Shown here piece by piece: positions 1 through 5,922 of a stretch of DNA of 5,922 nucleotides (positions within the stretch are counted from its first letter, which is position 1; each line of letters opens with the position of its first letter). The stretch lies in the NCBI GenBank assembly GCA_027063215.1, contig JAMOSE010000172.1:1-5922 (forward strand), in the 5' to 3' direction. The notes under the pieces are model-generated. The model was not told the origin of the DNA. It was given only the letters and a program-made list of their open reading frames with translations, and searched no databases. The translations under genes and the position numbers were made by a program. The stretch is from Sulfurimonas sp. Its GTDB lineage: Bacteria; Campylobacterota; Campylobacteria; Campylobacterales; Sulfurimonadaceae.

Positions 1-1395
1 GATAGTAAGACAGACAAGTGCTGTACCAAACTTTTTGGCCAGTTGACACACTTCATCAAACTTCTCTTCACCATCTTCAAGGTTTACCGAGTTGAGTATT
101 GGGCGACCACCGATATTTTTAAGAGCAGTCTCAAGGCCTTTTGTCTGTGTTGAGTCTGGCATAAGAGGGATGGGAATCTTTTGGTTGTACATTCCCATAA
201 CAGCGTTCATATCTTTTGTCTCATCACGACCGGCAAAGCCGACATTGACATCAAGAACATGCGCACCGGCACGAACCTGCTGCTGTGCTACTGAGAGTGT
301 ACCCTCATAATCTTCGGCTAAAAGCAGCTCACGGAAGGCTTTTGAACCTGTCGCATTACTTCGCTCACCCATGAGCAGGGGTGCTGGCTCTTGCATAAGC
401 GGTACTGTTGAGAAGAGGGAAGCCAGAGAGTTCTCATGGCTGCCACTTGGTGCTTTTGGTGTGATGTTGGCGACTCTCTCAACCAGTGCACGGATGTGCT
501 GCGGTGTTGTTCCACAGCATCCACCCAAAAAGCTTACACCGTCATACTTTAAGAAGTTCTCCTGCTTGTCGGCAAACTCATCAGGACCCATTGGATAGTA
601 GGTGTAGCCTCCACGGTTTTGTGGCAGACCTGCATTTGCGTGAACCGAGATAGGTTTTGCCCAAAGTTCTGAGAGCGTTTTTACATGTTTTTCAACCTGT
701 TCAGGTCCTGTTCCACAGTTAAAGCCAAGTGAGATGATGTTAAAAGGCTCCATAATCGTAGCAATGGTTTGTGCATCTGTACCTATAAGCATAGAGCCAC
801 TCAGTTCAATAGTTACTGAGACCATAATGGGAATCTCAACCCCTCTTTGGCGGCTTGCCTCTTCGCAGGCGTGCAGTGCTGCTTTTATCTGGAGTGGATC
901 TTGACATGTCTCAAGAAGAAAGACATCAACCCCTCCGTCAATAAGTGCTAGACAAAACTCGGTATAACCCTCAAACATCTCATCGTAGGTAATGTGTCCC
1001 AAAGATGGCAGTTTTGTTCCCGGACCAATCGAGCCAAGACAAAAGCGTGGATGCTCAGGTGTAGAGAACTTCTCACACTGCTTCTTTACAAGCTCTGCTC
1101 CGGCACGCGTGAGCTCATAAGCACGATGGCCAATTTGATACTCATCGAGAACCCAGCTAAAAGAGCCAAAAGTATTGGTTGTAATAAAGTCTGCTCCGGC
1201 AGTAAGGTATGCATGAAAGATATCATTCATAACTTCGGGAGCTGTAACATTTAAGAGTTCGTTACACCCCTCATTACCTTCCCATGCCTCTTTTGGAATC
1301 TGATCATCGCGTTGTTGCAGCTGTGTACCCATGGCACCGTCAATGATAAGTGGGCGTTTTTTGATAGTCTCTAAGATATACTCTTTTGTAGTCAT
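1..1395 (-). CDS. metH: Cobalamin-dependent methionine synthase, N-terminal part (runs off the left edge)
   Basis: The protein catalyses the last step of methionine synthesis, moving a methyl group from 5-methyltetrahydrofolate through cobalamin to homocysteine in the cytoplasm. Translating the minus strand from the ATG at 1395-1393 gives 465 uninterrupted codons to position 1. Residues about 15-310 form the homocysteine-binding barrel: LIIDGAMGTQLQ (16-27), TTNTFGS (72-78), GFNCGTG with zinc ligand Cys227, and GGCCGTTP with zinc ligands Cys293 and Cys294. From about 335 the pterin-binding domain begins, with GERSNATGSKAF (343-354) and DVNVG (382-386). The rest of the folate domain and the cobalamin and AdoMet-reactivation domains expected of the roughly 1,150-1,230-residue family must lie beyond the window, so a split or short form cannot be excluded. 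The ATG is preceded only by a weak A-rich AAAAGA-type ribosome site, but the product begins at the usual family distance before LIIDGAMGT. It is transcribed divergently from the recombinase-like/ccoG pair. Identity is very secure. Confidence 0.96.
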   Translation of the reverse strand, partial: MTTKEYILETIKKRPLIIDGAMGTQLQQRDDQIPKEAWEGNEGCNELLNVTAPEVMNDIFHAYLTAGADFITTNTFGSFSWVLDEYQIGHRAYELTRAGAELVKKQCEKFSTPEHPRFCLGSIGPGTKLPSLGHITYDEMFEGYTEFCLALIDGGVDVFLLETCQDPLQIKAALHACEEASRQRGVEIPIMVSVTIELSGSMLIGTDAQTIATIMEPFNIISLGFNCGTGPEQVEKHVKTLSELWAKPISVHANAGLPQNRGGYTYYPMGPDEFADKQENFLKYDGVSFLGGCCGTTPQHIRALVERVANITPKAPSGSHENSLASLFSTVPLMQEPAPLLMGERSNATGSKAFRELLLAEDYEGTLSVAQQQVRAGAHVLDVNVGFAGRDETKDMNAVMGMYNQKIPIPLMPDSTQTKGLETALKNIGGRPILNSVNLEDGEEKFDEVCQLAKKFGTALVCLTI

Positions 1396-1500
1396 CTGTA
1401 ATCTTTTTTGATAGTTTATTGTTCTTATTTTAGCCAAAGAGTGCATAAAAACTTCTTGTATAAAATGTTCACTCGCTTTTTTTTAGAAAAAATAAGAGAA

Positions 1501-1561
1501 AATGACGAAATAATGAAAAAAACTATTGACTTAATTCGTCAAATATGGCTATAATGACGAT
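1501..1561. promoter_or_regulatory. Cluster of TGACGA half-sites over the promoter (putative operator)
   Basis: Three exact copies of a 6-bp word occur within 60 bp: TGACGA at 1503-1508, its complement TCGTCA at 1536-1541, and TGACGA at 1555-1560. The first and third sit in an 8-bp direct repeat AATGACGA (1501-1508 and 1553-1560) whose copies are 52 bp apart, close to five helical turns. The second and third are inverted and span about 27 bp (1535-1561), laid directly over the spacer and -10 of the promoter. A degenerate fourth copy, TCGTTA, lies at 1588-1593 just before the start codon. This layout is typical of an operator bound by a dimer, and the obvious candidate is the helix-turn-helix protein encoded immediately downstream. 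The repeats are seen directly; binding and autoregulation are inferred. Confidence 0.6.
1526..1555 (+). promoter_or_regulatory. Sigma70-type promoter for the recombinase-like gene and ccoG
   Basis: The -35 hexamer TTGACT (1526-1531) matches consensus at five of six bases, and the -10 TATAAT (1550-1555) matches perfectly, with an 18-bp spacer. A-rich DNA lies upstream (1509-1523). Transcription should begin near 1562-1563, leaving a leader of about 32 nt before the ATG at 1595. The promoter is strong on paper, which suits control by repression, and TGACGA-type half-sites overlap both its spacer and its -10 edge. Confidence 0.8.
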
Positions 1562-1574
1562 GAAAATCAATAAT

Positions 1575-1582
1575 AAGAGAGG
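1575..1582 (+). promoter_or_regulatory. Ribosome binding site of the recombinase-like gene
   Basis: AAGAGAGG is a good Shine-Dalgarno match but lies 12 nt before the ATG at 1595, a little farther than the usual 5-9 nt. No closer site or in-frame alternative start gives a better fit, and the resulting N-terminus (MVIAYIRP) matches where serine-recombinase domains begin, so the start is retained. Confidence 0.6.
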
Positions 1583-1594
1583 TTTTATCGTTAT

Positions 1595-2230
1595 ATGGTA
1601 ATAGCTTACATAAGACCGGACAAGAATTTTGCACCTGCTCATGAGCAATTGCAGATGATAAATTCTTATGCCATCGCTAACAATCTTGTTATTGATGATG
1701 AGTTTGTTGACTATACATCACAGAACAAACGTCTTGAAGAGAGAAAAGAGGTAACACAATACTTCCAATCAAAACAAAAGGCGACTCTACTGATTTGTGA
1801 TGTATGGGTGCTTACAACAAATATGGAAGATCTGATTCAGATGTTTTCCTGCCTTTTAAAAAATGAGCTTAGTGTTCATTTTATAAAACAATCTGTTATA
1901 ATGACACAACAAAGCAGTGCGATGCTCGTACTTGGTCTGATGGATCAACTGCGTCAGCGAGTGCAGAATGAATCTAAGCGGGTTATCGGACGCCCAAAAG
2001 GGAGTCGTTCAAGCTCTAAGTTTGATGTTTATATAAATGAGATACTTCGTTTTATCAAAGAGGGTAAAAGTGTAAGTGAGATGGCAAGAATTTTAGGTGT
2101 GAGTCGTAGCTCACTAAAAGATTATATTGAGTCACGCGAACTCAAACAAGTAGCATTTGGATCACTTTTACCAGAGGCACCAAATGATGCAGAAGCACAG
2201 GTAATTAATACTATTACTTGTCCAAATTAA
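1595..2230 (+). CDS. Serine-recombinase-like protein with helix-turn-helix, lacking the catalytic serine; probable DNA-binding regulator
   Basis: This 211-residue protein has the layout of a small resolvase/invertase: an N-terminal resolvase-type domain (about 1-108), a linker helix (about 109-130), the hinge GRPKGS (132-137), and a helix-turn-helix at about 156-179 (SVSEMARILGVSRSSLKDYI). Active enzymes begin Y-A-R-V-S, the serine being the nucleophile; here the match is YIRPD (5-9), with Asp9 where serine belongs. The conserved D-R-L-x-R-S-x-x-(D/H)-L segment carrying active-site arginines reads DVWVLTTNMEDL (69-80) and keeps only the first Asp and the tail. It should therefore not cut DNA by the known mechanism, while the DNA-binding half is intact. 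A tail (182-211) follows the helix-turn-helix. It precedes ccoG by 19 bp with no terminator between. I infer a sequence-specific regulator, possibly autoregulatory and acting on ccoG or other respiratory genes; a recently decayed invertase is less likely because the frame is clean. Confidence 0.85.
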   Translation: MVIAYIRPDKNFAPAHEQLQMINSYAIANNLVIDDEFVDYTSQNKRLEERKEVTQYFQSKQKATLLICDVWVLTTNMEDLIQMFSCLLKNELSVHFIKQSVIMTQQSSAMLVLGLMDQLRQRVQNESKRVIGRPKGSRSSSKFDVYINEILRFIKEGKSVSEMARILGVSRSSLKDYIESRELKQVAFGSLLPEAPNDAEAQVINTITCPN

Positions 2231-2238
2231 GATTATAT

Positions 2239-2242
2239 GGAG
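2239..2242 (+). promoter_or_regulatory. Ribosome binding site of ccoG
   Basis: GGAG lies 7 nt before the ATG at 2250, within the 19-bp gap after the upstream stop codon. It fixes the ccoG start and supports independent translation initiation on a shared transcript. Confidence 0.75.
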
Positions 2243-2249
2243 ACAATAA

Positions 2250-3695
2250 ATGAGTGAAGAGAAAAAAAAGGGTATTAAAATACCAACACCGTGGAGAATC
2301 AAACGTTACTATTTTTATGCGATAGTAACTATTGTTGCACTGGTTCTTCCTTGGATTAAAGTAAATGGAAATCACTTTTTTCTATTAAGTTTTGACAAGA
2401 TGAAATTGCACCTTGCATTTGTTCAGTTTGATATGCAAGAGCTCTATTTAATGCCGTTTTTGTTAATGATTCTCTTTTTGGGTATCTTTGGTATGACTGT
2501 TCTTGGTGGTCGTGTTTTTTGTGGTTGGGTTTGTCCTCAGACAACTTTCCGTGTAATTTTTCGTGATCTTATCGAGACAAAACTTTTAAAATTAAGAAAG
2601 CGTATCGGTAACAAACAACAAGAGCCAGATATGAGTAAGCCTGAAAATAAGGTGAAAAAAGCGATAGCTATTGCTATTTGGGCACTGTTGGCTGTTATTG
2701 CAGGTGCTGACTTTATGTGGTATTTCATTCCACCGGAAGATTTCTTTAAATACCTGCAAAACCCAAGCGAACATATGGTAATGATTGGTTTTATTATTGG
2801 TGTTGCGGCATTCTTGGTGTATGATATTGTATTTTTAAAAGAGAACTTCTGTATCTATGTATGTCCCTACTCTCGTGTTCAGTCGGTTCTTTACGATGAA
2901 CATACGGTTATGGCTATCTATGATGAGCACCGTGGTGGTAAAATCTATGATGAAGATCACCATAAGTTAGTTCACAATCAAAAAGAGCTGCACGAGATTG
3001 ATCCTGACGCCGAGTGTACAACCTGTGAGAAGTGTGTGACGGTATGTCCGACACATATTGATATTCGTAAAGGATTGCAGCTTGAGTGTATCAACTGCCT
3101 TGAGTGTGTAGATGCCTGTACAACGGTTATGGGTAAACTCGGTAAACCTTCTCTTGTTACATGGTCTAGTGAGTATGAGATTATTGAGCGTAAAGGTAAG
3201 ACAAAATACTTCCGTCCAAAAGTTATTGGATATATGGCTCTTTTAGTGATTATCAGTATTGTTTTGGGTTATATGGGAAGTCACAAAGAACATATGCTTC
3301 TAAATATCAATAAAGAGGCACGTCTATACTCTCTAAAACATCTTCCTGATGGTAAATTTAGAGTGGATAACTCATATATATTCTTACTTCAAAATACACA
3401 GAATGAACCTATGAAGTACTATTTCGAAGTTGTTCCGCCAAAAGGTATGGAAGGTAAAATTACTATTGTTAAACCGACAAAACCTTTTAAAGTTCTTCCT
3501 AATGTCAAGAAGAAAAAAATTGTTACACTCAGAACAACTGAGATGTTGGCTAACAACCCTAGAAAAGATACTATTATTCCTATCAAGATACATGCTTATG
3601 CACTTGATAAAAATGGTAAACCAAGTGAAAAGATCTCTGTATGGAGAGATTCGACTTTTGTTTTCCCAAAAGCGACACTGCTCAAACAACAGTAG
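2250..3695 (+). CDS. ccoG: Cytochrome c oxidase accessory protein CcoG (FixG/RdxA family), polyferredoxin cupric reductase
   Basis: CcoG is an inner-membrane iron-sulfur protein. In studied bacteria it reduces Cu(II) to Cu(I) so copper can be delivered to the CuB site of cbb3-type cytochrome oxidase. The full 481-residue length is normal for the family. Predicted membrane segments lie at about 20-38, 66-86, 137-159, 176-196 and 324-342. Two Cys-x3-Cys-Pro motifs occur at C91/C95 (CGWVCP) and C201/C205 (CIYVCP). Two 4Fe-4S motifs follow: C256, C259, C262, C266-Pro and C280, C283, C286, C290. Residues about 350-481 form the FixG C-terminal Ig-like domain, expected in the periplasm. All expected cysteines are present, so it should be functional. 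The oxidase genes (ccoNOP) and the copper P-type ATPase ccoI, often near ccoG elsewhere, are absent from this window; instead it follows the recombinase-like regulator. An A8 run (2262-2269) lies in codons 5-7. Confidence 0.95.
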   Translation: MSEEKKKGIKIPTPWRIKRYYFYAIVTIVALVLPWIKVNGNHFFLLSFDKMKLHLAFVQFDMQELYLMPFLLMILFLGIFGMTVLGGRVFCGWVCPQTTFRVIFRDLIETKLLKLRKRIGNKQQEPDMSKPENKVKKAIAIAIWALLAVIAGADFMWYFIPPEDFFKYLQNPSEHMVMIGFIIGVAAFLVYDIVFLKENFCIYVCPYSRVQSVLYDEHTVMAIYDEHRGGKIYDEDHHKLVHNQKELHEIDPDAECTTCEKCVTVCPTHIDIRKGLQLECINCLECVDACTTVMGKLGKPSLVTWSSEYEIIERKGKTKYFRPKVIGYMALLVIISIVLGYMGSHKEHMLLNINKEARLYSLKHLPDGKFRVDNSYIFLLQNTQNEPMKYYFEVVPPKGMEGKITIVKPTKPFKVLPNVKKKKIVTLRTTEMLANNPRKDTIIPIKIHAYALDKNGKPSEKISVWRDSTFVFPKATLLKQQ

Positions 3696-3715
3696 TAATC
3701 TGCTTTTAACATAAA

Positions 3716-3763
3716 ATAAGCTAAACTCACATAGATAGCATCTTATCTATGGAGTTTACTTAT
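3716..3763 (+). promoter_or_regulatory. Long hairpin enclosing the ribosome site and start of the DUF748 gene
   Basis: The transcript can fold into a 20-bp stem made of three perfect blocks separated by single-base bulges. ATAAG (3716-3720) pairs with CTTAT (3759-3763); TAAACTC (3722-3728) pairs with GAGTTTA (3752-3758); CATAGATA (3730-3737) pairs with TATCTATG (3744-3751). The loop is GCATCT (3738-3743) and the bulges are C3721 and A3729, both on the left arm. The right arm contains the GGAG ribosome site (3751-3754), the spacer, and the AU of the AUG at 3762. Folding would therefore hide the initiation signals. No T-run follows, so it does not look like an intrinsic terminator. Translational control, temperature response or RNase III cleavage are possible roles; none is shown. 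Confidence 0.7.
3751..3754 (+). promoter_or_regulatory. Ribosome binding site of the DUF748 gene
   Basis: GGAG sits 7 nt before the ATG at 3762. An in-frame TAG at 3732-3734 rules out a start farther upstream than that, and no other good start lies between, so the ATG is well supported. The site is fully paired in the predicted hairpin. Confidence 0.75.
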
Positions 3764-5922
3764 GCTAAAAACTATTAAGATTCTTGCAGTATTTTTTATA
3801 CTTTATACACTACTTGGTTTTTTTCTTCTTCCCAAACTTCTTTTACCAAAAATTGAAAAAACACTTAATAATGAACTCAATGCTACAACAACAATAAATG
3901 CGCTCTCTTTAAACCCTTTAACATTTACTCTGCGTCTCTCAGGGATAAGAATCAATGAAAAAGTCAGTGATAAGAAACTCCTAGAACTTGCATATGCTGA
4001 GGTAGATGTTGATCCACTTGAGATGCTTTATGGAACGATTTCCGTTGGAGAGATATATCTGCAAAAGCCAACACTTTATGCCGCTGTTGACAAGAAGGGC
4101 AGGCTCAATCTTTTAAAAATTATAAAGCAAAAAAACAAAGAATCAGAAGTTACTGAACAAGAAGATACAAACAGCTCAATGATGCCAATCATACTCAAGA
4201 AGTTTGTTTTAAATGATGGTCTTTTTTATTTTGATGACAATTCAAAAGCAGAGCCTTTTCATATCGAACTGCATCAGCTTTTTGTAGAGCTGCATGACCT
4301 TGATACTCGAAACTTAAAAGAGGGTGGAGTGCATCTGAAGACAAAAATAGCACAAAGTGGTCATATAGAACTCTACAGTAAAATAGAGAGTGTTGAGCCT
4401 TTGATCTTGAGTGGGAGCTTTGGCTTTGAGATAGATGATCTCTCAAAAGAGTTTGCCTATGTAAAAGAGAGAGTGGATCTTCATCTCACGCAAGGCAAAG
4501 CCTCCTTTTTTACAAAATACAGTGTAGATATGAACGATACCGCAGCAACCAGGCTCACAAATATGAATTTTTCTCTTTATGATGTAAAAACAGTTGCCAA
4601 TGAAAATAATGCAACATTACTCAATCTTGATTACTTATATGTAAACGATATAGCTGTTAAACCTTTTGTACAAGAAGTACATATCCCTCACGCAGGGATA
4701 AAGAACTTGGTTTTTAATGCTAAGCGAAATAAAGATGGTACGATAGACTGGATGCACTATCTTAAACTTGATACAAACAAACAAAAGAGTGTGAAAGCTG
4801 AAGATAAAGCAGTAAAAGAAGATAAAGAGTGGAGTGTTGTGCTTGAAGATCTAGCTTTAGATGATATTAATATTGCTTTTGTCGATAAAAATATTGAACC
4901 AAATGTACGTAGTAGCATAGATAAACTTGCAATGGATGTAAAAAATATTACTTTGGCGGGCAGAGAACCACTGAGTTATGATCTCTCTTTCTTTTTAAAC
5001 AATGCCACACCATGTAGAAGTAGTGGAACTTTGCGCCATGCAAATATTAATCTAAAAAGCATGCTAGAGTGTAAAGATCTGGATATTGTGCATTATCGTC
5101 CCTATATAGATAGTGCAGCAAAACAAAATCTGCAACGTTACAACTTGCGTCTGATAGATGCAAAACTCGATGCAAAAGTGAATCTTGCTCTTACACAAGA
5201 GAAAAAGAATCTTACAGTTGGGGTAAATGAGAGCAGTGTAAAACTAAAGTCATTTGCTATGCAAAAAAGAAGTACAAGAGAGAAGCTTGTGAGCTTTAGA
5301 GAGTTGTCAGTTGATGGTATCTCTTTTGATTCTGCGAAAAAAGAGGGAAGTGTTACAAAAGTAGAACTCTCCAATATGCATATAGGCGTGAGCAGATATA
5401 AAAGTGGCCATTTAAATATTGAAGAGTTAATCGTTCCTAAAAAAGTAAAAAAACAAGCGGCAAAAGTGAAGAAAAATGCCCAAGAAGAGGATTTTCACTT
5501 TCTGCTCAAAGAGTTTAGAGTTACAAACGGACGTGTTGACTTTAGGGACAAGATGCTTAATCCAAATGTTAAAAAAAGCCTAAGAAGTATCTATATAACG
5601 CTACAAGATATAGATACCAAAAAGAACAGCTGGTTGAGCTATAGAAGCTCAATGCGTTTTGGAAAAGAGGGCAAGGTTGCTCTAGGTGGAACGTTACGTC
5701 ATACACCACTCAAGCAGCAAGGGACTCTTAGTCTTTCAAAAATAGCGCTTAGGGAGATAAATCCTTACCTACAAGAAAAAAGTTATCTCAAAATCACAGA
5801 TGGTTATGTATCATTAAAAGCACAAGAGCGTTATATGCAAAGAAAAAAAGCTCCGGATCTAAATCTCAAAGGAAGTCTCTCTTTGGATGATCTATTGCTT
5901 ATTGATACAAATGATGCCAATA
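3762..5922 (+). CDS. DUF748-family (AsmA-like) membrane-anchored protein, N-terminal part (runs off the right edge)
   Basis: The frame stays open for 720 codons to the window edge, so the protein is large and unfinished. A single hydrophobic segment (about 5-23) after a short basic start suggests an inner-membrane anchor, with the rest in the periplasm. The stretch from LRLSGIRI (57-64) through residue ~110, ending in a PTLYAAVDKKGRLNLL segment, matches the DUF748 pattern that resembles AsmA/TamB-type chorein-like proteins. Three internal repeats share the pattern aromatic/hydrophobic-x3-L-x2-(F/L)-x-(L/V)-x3-(G/I)-x3-F-x-D. They end near F157-D159, F373-D375 and F594-D596 (spacing 216 and 221 residues). 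Each is preceded by a charged Lys/Glu-rich linker, for example 562-577. AsmA-like proteins are linked to outer-membrane integrity and lipid transport between membranes; DUF748 members themselves are mostly uncharacterised, so the role is inferred. The gene follows ccoG by 66 bp, and its start lies in a hairpin. Confidence 0.85.
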   Translation, partial: MLKTIKILAVFFILYTLLGFFLLPKLLLPKIEKTLNNELNATTTINALSLNPLTFTLRLSGIRINEKVSDKKLLELAYAEVDVDPLEMLYGTISVGEIYLQKPTLYAAVDKKGRLNLLKIIKQKNKESEVTEQEDTNSSMMPIILKKFVLNDGLFYFDDNSKAEPFHIELHQLFVELHDLDTRNLKEGGVHLKTKIAQSGHIELYSKIESVEPLILSGSFGFEIDDLSKEFAYVKERVDLHLTQGKASFFTKYSVDMNDTAATRLTNMNFSLYDVKTVANENNATLLNLDYLYVNDIAVKPFVQEVHIPHAGIKNLVFNAKRNKDGTIDWMHYLKLDTNKQKSVKAEDKAVKEDKEWSVVLEDLALDDINIAFVDKNIEPNVRSSIDKLAMDVKNITLAGREPLSYDLSFFLNNATPCRSSGTLRHANINLKSMLECKDLDIVHYRPYIDSAAKQNLQRYNLRLIDAKLDAKVNLALTQEKKNLTVGVNESSVKLKSFAMQKRSTREKLVSFRELSVDGISFDSAKKEGSVTKVELSNMHIGVSRYKSGHLNIEELIVPKKVKKQAAKVKKNAQEEDFHFLLKEFRVTNGRVDFRDKMLNPNVKKSLRSIYITLQDIDTKKNSWLSYRSSMRFGKEGKVALGGTLRHTPLKQQGTLSLSKIALREINPYLQEKSYLKITDGYVSLKAQERYMQRKKAPDLNLKGSLSLDDLLLIDTNDAN

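Noticed and set aside
994..1254. Plus-strand reading frame of 86 codons within metH
   Set aside because: It lies wholly opposite the conserved homocysteine domain of metH and has no ribosome site or recognisable product.
1396..1500. A minus-strand promoter or cobalamin riboswitch in front of metH
   Set aside because: TATACA and TAAAAT -10-like words exist on the minus strand, but neither has a convincing -35. The leader is too short and shows no recognisable B12-box or folded riboswitch core. A promoter must exist nearby but I cannot place it.
1526..1542. TTGAC-N7-GTCAA as an FNR/CRP-type box
   Set aside because: The half-sites resemble TTGAT/ATCAA, but FNR-type sites need a 4-bp centre; here it is 7 bp. 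The left half is simply the -35 hexamer.
1535..1561. The inverted TTCGTCA/TGACGAT pair as an invertible-promoter or active recombination site
   Set aside because: The neighbouring recombinase-like protein lacks the catalytic serine and arginines, and no second matching copy bounding an invertible segment was seen in the window.
3384..3689. Antisense reading frame of 101 codons inside ccoG, and similar frames opposite metH and the DUF748 gene
   Set aside because: These overlap well-identified genes, have no plausible ribosome sites, and their products resemble no recognisable family; they are by-products of the coding strand.
3716..3763. Intrinsic terminator after ccoG
   Set aside because: The stem is A-U rich and not followed by a U-run; it runs into the start codon of the next gene, so termination is an unlikely role.

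Overview
The window reads as an AT-rich chromosomal segment of a Campylobacterota (epsilonproteobacterial) genome, most likely from a Sulfurimonas/Sulfuricurvum-like free-living chemolithotroph. This placement is inferred from protein style (CcoG, MetH and a DUF748/AsmA-like protein), low GC, Lys/Asn-rich codon use and tight gene packing. No rRNA or other phylogenetic marker is present to prove it.

Layout. (1) Positions 1-1395, minus strand: the N-terminal 465 residues of cobalamin-dependent methionine synthase (metH), covering the complete homocysteine/zinc domain and the start of the folate domain; the gene runs off the left edge. (2) Positions 1396-1594: a divergent intergenic region holding a near-consensus sigma70 promoter that fires rightward and is dressed with repeated TGACGA/TCGTCA half-sites. 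(3) Positions 1595-2230, plus: a 211-residue serine-recombinase-like protein with a helix-turn-helix. The positions expected for the catalytic serine and the active-site arginines carry other residues, so it looks like a recombinase turned transcription factor. (4) Positions 2250-3695, plus: ccoG, the polyferredoxin/cupric reductase that supports copper delivery to cbb3-type cytochrome c oxidase, 19 bp downstream and probably co-transcribed with the recombinase-like gene. (5) Positions 3762-5922, plus: the first 720 residues of a large inner-membrane-anchored DUF748 (AsmA-like) protein, open at the right edge, with three recognisable repeats. Its ribosome binding site and the first two bases of its start codon lie inside a 20-bp RNA hairpin that fills most of the gap after ccoG.

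How it may work. The most interesting part is the apparent regulatory module: a catalytically dead recombinase homologue that seems to have operator half-sites on its own promoter, and that leads an operon with a respiratory-oxidase maturation gene. A second layer may be the hairpin that could limit translation of the DUF748 gene when it is read through from ccoG. Both are inferences from sequence; nothing in the window demonstrates binding or regulation.
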